A stretch of DNA of 64,000 nucleotides from Ketobacter sp964016105. Lineage in GTDB: Bacteria; Pseudomonadota; Gammaproteobacteria; Pseudomonadales; Ketobacteraceae. The notes below the pieces were generated by a model, which saw only the letters and a list, made by a program, of their open reading frames with translations, had not been told where the DNA came from and ran no database searches. A program made the position numbers and the translations under genes. Each line of letters opens with the position of its first letter. The stretch's first letter is position 1. The stretch is from the NCBI GenBank assembly GCA_964016105.1, contig CAXHEX010000026.1:1-64000 (forward strand), written 5' to 3'. Below, piece after piece: positions 54,201 to 62,000 of the stretch.

Positions 54201-54364
54201 AACAGGATTCTTCCATCCCTTTGCACCACAAATACCAGTCGATCCAGATGCTCTAACAAATCCCTTGCCTGCTGTGTTGATTGAGACATATCACAGGGCA
54301 AACCGGACCATTGATATTGATGACCGCTACTTTCCCTGCGCTGTGGTTGCATCGTTAATTCCAT
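51257..54364 (-). CDS. Fusion of PfaD-type enoyl reductase and class III aminotransferase
   Basis: 1035 residues. Residues 1-~545 are PfaD-like: GMGEVVGVINPCLPSN, FAVNLLHNPGNPDWE, SDSGGHTDHGVL and GAAGGIGTPEAALAAF, the NPD/FMN-barrel enoyl reductase used in trans by PUFA synthases. A Ser/Asn/Thr-rich linker (~545-600) joins it to a glutamate-1-semialdehyde-aminomutase-like PLP enzyme (~600-1035): LLPGGAHYNF, ALSGTEAVQNALRLAR, LIFDEIITGVRLG, and the Schiff-base Lys in TFGKALGGGSMP. PfaD proteins of EPA/DHA synthases lack this second domain. The fusion implies that a carbonyl on the growing or released chain is converted to an amine. It lies 38 bases after the PfaC-like gene. GGGGAGAAAG precedes the ATG. 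Confidence 0.9.
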   Translation of the reverse strand: MELTMQPQRRESSGHQYQWSGLPCDMSQSTQQARDLLEHLDRLVFVVQRDGRILLRSDGRINDLPDETGMGEVVGVINPCLPSNLGDPEFCHTYGVAYPYYAGAMANGINSVDMVIALGKSRILSAFGAGGLSVSRVCEAIDQIKSALADAPFAVNLLHNPGNPDWEMQCVTEFNKRGVSVVEASAYVNLSPAIVYYRVMGLSRDASGRVTANNKVIAKVSRPEVARQFMSPAPEKLLKKLMKKGLIDQAQVDMAKTVPMADDITMESDSGGHTDHGVLSCILPSTLRLRDKIQKEQGYAQRIRVGAAGGIGTPEAALAAFAMGASYIVTGSINQACDEAGTSVVAKDLLKKAEVADVVSAPSADMFELGAKVQVLKSSTMFGIRSQKLYSLYKSYDSLEQIPKTEVKALETQIFLKPLSQVWDETVDFFNSRNMPDQIQAAEKNPKRKMALVFQWYLGQSSKWAIDGTDERNFDYQIWCGPSMGACNQWLSGTAMEDNRPVALLAHNIMIGAAYLARVNCLRDMSVVVPHDIAGFSPLCETQIQKLFLQWNNSSSISRNTETLTNTTPPTGRGNTKMEMDIPNNSGKKLNLTQSKEYYKKTWDLLPGGAHYNFADPERALVVPFNKGRNSRVWDLDGNEHLDFFCKFGALFVGHHNEKYNKALLNYMEKVTSVDTCDLEYDVCSIMSNHIPCAEMIRFALSGTEAVQNALRLARAYTGKNRFIRFHGHYHGNADNVMGGRKKKDLSWPVPERFKGDMLDTQGRADNILEEQSFMLPWNDVAALETVVTQHAGEIAAVLMEPICMNGGGILPRPGYLEKAKEICERHNIVLIFDEIITGVRLGLGGAQKILGVTPHLATFGKALGGGSMPISAIAGHKDIMNLYTKGKVIHAGTFNGYPLGLAAIKATFEIIENDPDCYDRMGNIMAEICKIFTTASKRVGIPMVVQGMPTALVYHSQDKLVDRSEGYTDRVKFCDIIIREICKRYGLQFSPLSRLYPNLLINEGDIEFFNDRIFTAMENAKSIIDITFKEGELA

Positions 54365-54402
54365 AGTTTCTTTCTCCCCTAGGGCATTTCCTTAGTAACT
54401 TG

Positions 54403-57400
54403 CTAAATAACTGACAGATTTCCTTCACTCACAAAGCGAGCTCCCAGGTTGTCACAAATACCAATTACGTTATCGTGGTAAATTATTTCCGCGATACAAA
54501 TCAGCGTAACTTCTTCAAGTTTGTGTGCCTTACTATCTGTCCCATATTTGGCATCGATTTGCTTAACGGTTAATCGGTACTGCAATTTCTCAGCGGCGCA
54601 TTTCACTTCACCACGAAACTTGGCACTGTAGTGATGATTGTCTATCAACGTTGGTCGCAGGTGGGTCTGAGAATGAAGGCCCAAGTAATACAGGTAGAAC
54701 TTCAATACCTGTTCACAGCCCTCCACAATAAAAGTACCGGGCAACACAGGGTCATTCTTAAAATGAGATTTGAATACCCAATGAGATGGATCAATATCGG
54801 TTTCACCGGTAATAGCACCTAGCTGCCACGGACCGCCTTTGGGGTCCACACTGATTATCCTGTCAAGCATTTTCGCTGCTGGCGCGTATAGTCCAGGTAC
54901 CACAGTTTCTCCGTAGTCAGGTCCGAAACAAGCTGCAAGATTGCCACTTTGTACTGCCTCTACATCCTGTTCAGAGAATTTTGACTTGGTGCATGACAAC
55001 AGAGGCGCGAAATCCGTTAGCTGTGGTTTCGCAGCACCGAATATCTTGTCGGTTTTTACGCCTTTTGACTTCTGGATTGAGTCCAAGGGAAAGAACCCGG
55101 AATTGGCGGTTAGCCTGAAGGCGTGTCGCTCGCCAACGAAACAGTCAAAGTCATAGGAGATCAACACATTCTTGCCGACGCGGATAAATGACTTGATATC
55201 CACTCGACCACGCAACGTTTCACCCGCTTTAGGCATTGCACTGAAGACATTTGTCTGACTGTCTATGGCGCGGTAACGCAACTCGCCTTTGAACATTTGA
55301 TCACAACCAATCTTGGTAAAGGCAATGATCATGGCATGGGAAGATTCAAGTGATACAAAAGCCGGTACCAAGCCATGATAGACAAACCAGTCATCCGGTT
55401 GCAGATCATATTCCCATTCAATCACGCAAGGTTCTAACCTACCTTTTTCAGCCGTCAACCTGGTGACGCGAGATACAAACATATAAGGTGGTGAAGGCAT
55501 ACGAGTTCGAATGGCATAGGCATCTGCCTCAGCGTAACCCTGACCCAGTACATTGGCCACCTTACCGTCGGTCATTTCCGTGAGCTGCGCCTCATCAAAG
55601 ATGGTCTCAGCTAAGCGTCGGCCAGTGGCAGGCAATATGGCTGGTCTTTGGCTTGCGGATATAGGAGCAACTTGCTGGGTGTTGGGGTTGCTCTTTTTAA
55701 CTGAGTTAGACACAGGTGCTAGTGTTTCTGGTTTGACGTAGGCAACGGTCGCAGAACTGGTTGCAACCCGAGTGGCAACTTGCGGTACCATCTGATCGAG
55801 ATGGCGAGTCATGTGTCGGTAGAACTGTTGCTCCGCACGCAGATAATACAAGTGTGTTCTGGCGTTGCGCGCCAACTGACGTTGCTGCATGGGCATTTGT
55901 TGCCAATCCGTTGCTGCAGTGCGAATGACGCCTCCAAGGGCAAATGCACCACTCTGGCCGTTTGCCGGTAGGGGAACAAGTCCGGAATCAACGCCAATTT
56001 CTGTCACCGTACTCATCTTAGGATCCGTTTTCCCACTTTGTTTCGACCCGCCATCCTGTGTGAACAGAGCCCGGTTATCCTCATTCACAATCATGTCAGG
56101 TATGCCCACCTCACCCCCTACGTATACGGTTTTTATCAGGGAGTTTTTACGCAGTTCGGTCTCATCAAATTCCACAAAACCTGTTTTTCGGTTTGAATCA
56201 TCCGGTTCTTCCAAAATAAGATGGGCATAGGTTTGGTCCATGCCCAAACCGTTTATGGCGGCATAACGGCGCTGCTGATGGGCGGGAAGTTTCCATGGCT
56301 TGGTTTGCTGGAGTATACTAATACCATCCCATGTCAATGTGTGCTTTGCTTGTTGCCAGCCAGGTGTGCCAGGAAGGTAACGGTGATACAGACATAAAGC
56401 GGTTTTAATCAGGCTTGCCATTCCAGCGGCAGGACCAAGATGTCCGTAGCTGGATTTAACCGAACTTATCACCGTGTTCCCTTGAGCTTTACCATACACT
56501 TCAGCCAGACCACTGGCTTCTGCATGATCCTCTTCCATAAAGCCGCTTGCATGAGCCTCGACCAAACCAATTGATTGCGGCGACAAATCTGATTTTTGCA
56601 GGCATTGACTAGCCACCTTCGCAACCTCGGCGCCGCATGGCTCGGGTTTGAGATCGCGTTTCTCTGATTTTCTTGATTCGCGACCAAATTCAATTGCGCG
56701 TATGTTGGCGTAGATGCGCTTATCCATCCGCTTGGCAGTATCCTGTCGTTGCAGAACCACCACTCCGCCACCCTCACCCAGGTTCCAGCCGTTACTGTCC
56801 TTCTCAAAACTTAGCGAAGCTTTGCCCAAATTTACGGGGTGCTGGGTGTGAGTAAACAATACGTTTTCGAGACCACCACAGAAACTGCCGCTACCAACAA
56901 TAACCGCTTCTACCTGATCCAAGGTCAACATAAATTCCGCCAGCTCCAGAGCTCGGAAAACAGAATTTTCCTGAGAGCAAACGGTAAAGGCTGGGCCATT
57001 CAAATGCAGATTAGCTGAGATCCGGCTTGCAACCACATTACCAATACCGCCAGTGATTCCCTCTGCATAGGGTTCCGGAAACAGGCTGTCTTTAACCACC
57101 GTTTCTAGCTTGCTGATTTGTTCGGGGCTCAAGTCAATACCGCTTTTGGCGAGGCTATCACGAACCTGCCAGGCCGCTTCATTACGGGCTTGATAACGAT
57201 AGCAGGTATAATCGTTGTCACCCGCTACAATCACCGCAATATTGCGGCCCTGATCATCTACCGTATATCCAGCGTCGTGATAGGCCGTTGCTGCCAGTTG
57301 CATTAACGACATGTGTGACAACAAGTGAATGCCGGCCACATTCGGTGGAAGTTTGAAACGCTTGCAATCAAACTCAAACTTTTCAATGTAAGCGCCCTTT

Positions 57401-58977
57401 GGAATCGCACTGAGACCAAATTCTTGCAAGAGATCCGTACGGTCCTGCAGGCCAGACCAGCGAGTAGCCGGCAGATCACTGAATTTTTGCTGGCCTTCGT
57501 GAACAGCCGCGTTAAACTCACTGAGACGATATGTGTCGGCCATAGCAACGGCCATGCCAGTGATCGCCACGTTATGGGGATCCTTGATTATCTCCTGTTC
57601 GGGATGAGGAGCCACTTGCTCTGATTTAGCATCATATTCATGAAGCACCAGGTGACCATTTACCCCACCGAAACCGAAAGCATTAATACCGGCGCGTTTA
57701 TTGAGGCCATGCTTTGGCCACGGAATAGCGTCCCTAACCACATCCTTGATGGTCAGTTCTCCCTGTTTAGTGGCGACCATCTGTTCCAGTTGAATGGTTC
57801 CCGGTATGGTGTCATTTTGCATGGCCAGTAACACTTTAAGCAGGCTAGCCATACCTGATGCCGTCAACATATGACCGATATTGCCTTTATTTGCTCCTAG
57901 CCTTGGGGTAACGGTTTTGTCTTCGCCAAAGAAGTAGTGCTCAATCGAGTTCAATTCAACCTGATCACCAACGGGCGTTCCAGTGGCGTGACATTCCAGA
58001 TAATCAATCCCCGGATCCGATGCTCCGTAAGCACGATCCAAAGCCAGCACCTGGCCATTAAAATCAGGTACAAGAATGTGTTTTGCACCGGCATCATTTG
58101 ACAAACCAATTGACTCGATCACTCCCAAAATTTGGCGGCCCTGGCTTACAGCATCTTTTAGGCGCATCAAAGTCACGATCCCTGCACCCTCCCCTGCTTT
58201 TAACCCATCCGAATGCCTGTCGAAGGGAATCGACTCATGGCCAATTTCTGGAAACGCCTGCAACACGTTGAAGCCATGATCAATATAGATATGGTCCGCA
58301 TGACACACAGAGCCGGCCAGCATTACGTCCACCTTGTGGGAATTCAAATAGTCCGCTGCCACTTTGATAGCGTAAATTGCCGAAGAACAGGCTGCATCGA
58401 GGGTGAAACACGGACCATCCAAACCCAGCGCCTGTCCAGCCACCAACGCATTTTGACTTGCTGTCGATAAGTTCAGGGGAGATAGCGATTCGGTATTCCA
58501 ATAGTTTTGAAAACGAAATGAATTATCGCCGATCAAATCCTGAATATAGGGTTCTAATACTTTGTGATAAAAGCTGTTGATAATCTGCTTGCCGGAATGG
58601 GTGGGCATACCAATGTTACCCAGTACCATGCCGGTTTTTTCCTGCCCTTGTTGAAAGCCAGCGTCCCGGAGTGCTTCGTGGGCAACGTACAGGGTCCACT
58701 GGAACAGCTTATCCAGTCGCTGCAACTGCTCCGCAGGGATTCGATAGCCAGCTGGGTCAAATTGAAACCCACGAACATGACCATTTTTGGTGTAGCATAT
58801 TTTGTCAGGTGTGCCTTTTTTCGAGTCGAAATAAAGTTCCGGATCAATGCCGCCCAACTCGTCTTCTGACAGCGAACTAGAACTGTCCACCTTGTTCAAC
58901 AATTTTTGCCAGTACTCATTTGGAGATTGAGCGCCGGGGAATAAACACCCCATACCCACGATTGCTATCGGTTCCAT
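54403..58977 (-). CDS. PfaC-like synthase: KS - chain length factor - tandem DH
   Basis: 1524 residues from the ATG at 58977 (the longer frame begins at TTG). Domain 1 is a ketosynthase with nucleophile Cys197 (TLDAACSSA) and histidines in CHATGTPVGD and GNIGHMLTASG. Domain 2 (about 460-930) is a KS-like chain length factor: the Cys position reads FTVCSQENSVF, where Glu takes the Cys place as in PfaC CLFs. After a linker (~1000-1110) come two FabA-like hotdog domains. The second has the active SHFKNDPVLPGTF; the first has DWFVYHGLVPAF and looks degenerate. No ACP is present, so it works on the ACP of the PfaA-like partner. It is 88 bases downstream of that gene. Confidence 0.9.
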   Translation of the reverse strand: MEPIAIVGMGCLFPGAQSPNEYWQKLLNKVDSSSSLSEDELGGIDPELYFDSKKGTPDKICYTKNGHVRGFQFDPAGYRIPAEQLQRLDKLFQWTLYVAHEALRDAGFQQGQEKTGMVLGNIGMPTHSGKQIINSFYHKVLEPYIQDLIGDNSFRFQNYWNTESLSPLNLSTASQNALVAGQALGLDGPCFTLDAACSSAIYAIKVAADYLNSHKVDVMLAGSVCHADHIYIDHGFNVLQAFPEIGHESIPFDRHSDGLKAGEGAGIVTLMRLKDAVSQGRQILGVIESIGLSNDAGAKHILVPDFNGQVLALDRAYGASDPGIDYLECHATGTPVGDQVELNSIEHYFFGEDKTVTPRLGANKGNIGHMLTASGMASLLKVLLAMQNDTIPGTIQLEQMVATKQGELTIKDVVRDAIPWPKHGLNKRAGINAFGFGGVNGHLVLHEYDAKSEQVAPHPEQEIIKDPHNVAITGMAVAMADTYRLSEFNAAVHEGQQKFSDLPATRWSGLQDRTDLLQEFGLSAIPKGAYIEKFEFDCKRFKLPPNVAGIHLLSHMSLMQLAATAYHDAGYTVDDQGRNIAVIVAGDNDYTCYRYQARNEAAWQVRDSLAKSGIDLSPEQISKLETVVKDSLFPEPYAEGITGGIGNVVASRISANLHLNGPAFTVCSQENSVFRALELAEFMLTLDQVEAVIVGSGSFCGGLENVLFTHTQHPVNLGKASLSFEKDSNGWNLGEGGGVVVLQRQDTAKRMDKRIYANIRAIEFGRESRKSEKRDLKPEPCGAEVAKVASQCLQKSDLSPQSIGLVEAHASGFMEEDHAEASGLAEVYGKAQGNTVISSVKSSYGHLGPAAGMASLIKTALCLYHRYLPGTPGWQQAKHTLTWDGISILQQTKPWKLPAHQQRRYAAINGLGMDQTYAHLILEEPDDSNRKTGFVEFDETELRKNSLIKTVYVGGEVGIPDMIVNEDNRALFTQDGGSKQSGKTDPKMSTVTEIGVDSGLVPLPANGQSGAFALGGVIRTAATDWQQMPMQQRQLARNARTHLYYLRAEQQFYRHMTRHLDQMVPQVATRVATSSATVAYVKPETLAPVSNSVKKSNPNTQQVAPISASQRPAILPATGRRLAETIFDEAQLTEMTDGKVANVLGQGYAEADAYAIRTRMPSPPYMFVSRVTRLTAEKGRLEPCVIEWEYDLQPDDWFVYHGLVPAFVSLESSHAMIIAFTKIGCDQMFKGELRYRAIDSQTNVFSAMPKAGETLRGRVDIKSFIRVGKNVLISYDFDCFVGERHAFRLTANSGFFPLDSIQKSKGVKTDKIFGAAKPQLTDFAPLLSCTKSKFSEQDVEAVQSGNLAACFGPDYGETVVPGLYAPAAKMLDRIISVDPKGGPWQLGAITGETDIDPSHWVFKSHFKNDPVLPGTFIVEGCEQVLKFYLYYLGLHSQTHLRPTLIDNHHYSAKFRGEVKCAAEKLQYRLTVKQIDAKYGTDSKAHKLEEVTLICIAEIIYHDNVIGICDNLGARFVSEGNLSVI

Positions 58978-59065
58978 AATGCCCGCCAACTATTTTCTCG
59001 ATTAATTACTAGGTATTCTGATGTGCCACCGCTGTGGCGCCGGCATCCGCCGGCGCCAGTTTGGG

Positions 59066-62000
59066 TCAGCTTTCCAGCTGCGCATGGGCATGGCCAACCA
59101 GCTTTTGCTTGAGGTTCCTTGATGTGGCAAATCTTACCCCTTGCATATCACATAGCAGATCACCATTGGTATTTGTCACCTCTATCTGGGTTACCAGCTC
59201 CGTTGAGGTCTGCTTGGTGATATGACACGTGACATAAACATCCTGATCAAAAGGTAACTCCCCGTACTGATCAATCCGAGTAACACCTGAGGGTAAACCT
59301 GCCAGCTCAGACATCATTGGTAACCATATGTAAGGAGCCTGGATACAAACATCCGCCACATAGGGGTTAAAGCCATTACAACGAAACTGGCGCTGGTTCA
59401 CGTTTTCCGCAGAAAGGGAACAACGTATACTGATCTGCTCATCTGTGCAGGACAGTACCTGTGAAATTCCCTGAAACGACGGACCATGGAACAGCAAGCG
59501 TGGTTTTTCAGATTCGCCATACAGGGACCATTGATGCATCGATACACTCTGTTCGCATGGCAGAGGCAACTGTCTAACGGGATGTACAGTTTCCAGGTCC
59601 ATAACGATGGAGCACCCGTAGCGATTCAAACGTGATCCGTTAGTGCCATTGAAAACCTGCACGGACACCACTTTTGCCTTCGGTCTATCTTCCACGACCT
59701 GCTCCGTGGGTGTCACCTCAACATTGAAATGCAGTGGTTCATCGTTTTCGAACACCACACCTTTCAACACTGCGAAGTCTTTGATGGTAATCGGGTGATA
59801 ACCAGGTAACAGACACTGCGCCGCTTCAACCATCCAGTTGATCGCACAGGTTGCGGGCAACACCGGGCTACCATCTACCTGATGATCCCGTAGAAACGGG
59901 TTGTCCTGAATTGCAATTTGGCGACTGAAGATTCGTGGGGGCACCGTTTTTATGGCTTTAGGAGTTTGATAAATTGCACTACCTACAACCACCTGGGTAT
60001 CCAGTGGATTGTAAAACTCGTTCGCAAAGAACTCGGCTCCCTCATCGGCGCCAATAATAGCGATACCACGGTCATGGTAAGCCTTCTTAAGCGTATCGTT
60101 CACCATGCCACTATCCCAGGGTCCCCAATTAATGGCTTTCACTAGAGCATCGGGATGAAATACATGACAAAGGTGAGCGAACTTGTTCAGCACTTCATTG
60201 GCCATGGAGTAATCCGTCTGGCCTGCATTGCCAAAGAACCCAGATACCGATGAAAAGACCACCACCTGCTTAAGTAAACCCACATCAAGCACCTGGACCA
60301 GGTTATCCAAGCCCTTTACCTTAGTGGCAAATACATTCTCAAAGTCTTCAACGGTTTTCTTTTCCACTTTTTTGTCAGCAAGATTCCCGGCGCCATGAAC
60401 AATCGCTGTAATGGCACCGGTTTCCTTCTGAATTTTATCTAATTGCTTGGCAAGATCCTTTTTGTCCAGCACATCCACGCTGAGGTAATGTGCTTTGGAA
60501 CCGGTCGCACTCAAACGTTCCAGTGCGCTATGAACTTCGCTTACCCGAATAACCGATGCCAGCAGGCCCTCCACTTTAACAGGTGTGACTTGCTCCCCTT
60601 CCGCCCTCATGTGGCGAATAGCGGCGGCCCGCAAGGCTTTCTCATCTCGGCTGTCTCCGGCCCAGGCAGGCAAGGGTTGATCAATATCGGTCCGGCCCAG
60701 CAGGATATAATTAGCGGGGTTCCTGGCAGCTAGTTTTATGATGCATTCAGCAGTAATACCTCGGGCACCCCCAGTGACTAATACCGTATCCTGTGGGGTC
60801 AATACCTTCTCATCGTTTTGCTCTACAGATTCTTCCGCCAATCCTAGACTACAGCGCTCATGGGACCCTTTGCGCCCTACTTCCAGCAAATCTGTACGTG
60901 GGTCATGCAGCTCTTCCATTATCCAGCGCACAGCATCCGCCACCGGCGCCTTTGGCCCAATATCGAGCGCGCGACAGAATACCCGATTCCATTCATGATG
61001 CAGGGACTTTGCAAGCCCTGATAAACCCGCATTAATGAGCGAGAAACCATTACTGCCCGCCGTTCCCAATTGCCCATCGAGCTGGCTTACCAGCATAAAT
61101 ACCGCATCGGCTTTTTCCGCTGCGGCATTTAATTCTTTGCTTAGAAGCTTGGCCAGTAGAAATTGAACCAGAGCCAAACTGTAGTCTTTCTTATTGAAAC
61201 AGGCCTTAACAGACTTGTAGTCCGGTGAACCGCCCTGTAGAAACAGCATGCCTCCTATTGGGCCATCATTCAGCCTAATTTTATCCAGCGCCGCTGCCAG
61301 GCCTGACTCATCCCATTCAGTGACTTGGTAATTCGTAATAGCGTCATTATCTAAATTTTTTGGCACTTCCTTCAGGCTGACGAGCGCCACCTTATAGCCT
61401 TCATGTGCCAACGCGTCCACAAGGGGAACGGCCAGCCTCATGGTATCAGAAACGACCATTAAAACGTGACCTTCTGCCATCTCTAGCCGACGATGATCTG
61501 GCATACCTAATTCACTAATCACCGTTCGAAAGCGATGTATCGGCAAACGATCCAAGGTCGGCTTCATTAGTTTTGGCGTATCAACAACTCCTGACTTGGC
61601 ATCCGCTTTTTTCGCTACAGCACGGGTTCCCGCTTCCTCACCAACACTAAGTGAGTCGGCGGGTTCAGACTTTGGGTTTTCCGATATATCCTCCAGATCA
61701 TTGGTAGTGGTAACAAAGCCAATAGCACTCATCACAGCGGCTACACCTTCGTCTACCTCCACCGACTCTTCTTCAGCTCCTCGGCCCTCCGGTAGCGCCT
61801 CATTGGCGGATGAATTGGAATCGGCGTTGCCTTCACGGGCTGCATTTTCCAATTCTTCCAGGGATTTTCCTGACTCAAGTTGTTCGATGATTTCCTCTAC
61901 AAAGTTCATCAGAAACGCCACCATCTTATTGATACTGCTGAACTGATCAACATCGAACGTTTCTAATTCTGAGTAATCTTCGGCATCGTAATCCATTTGC

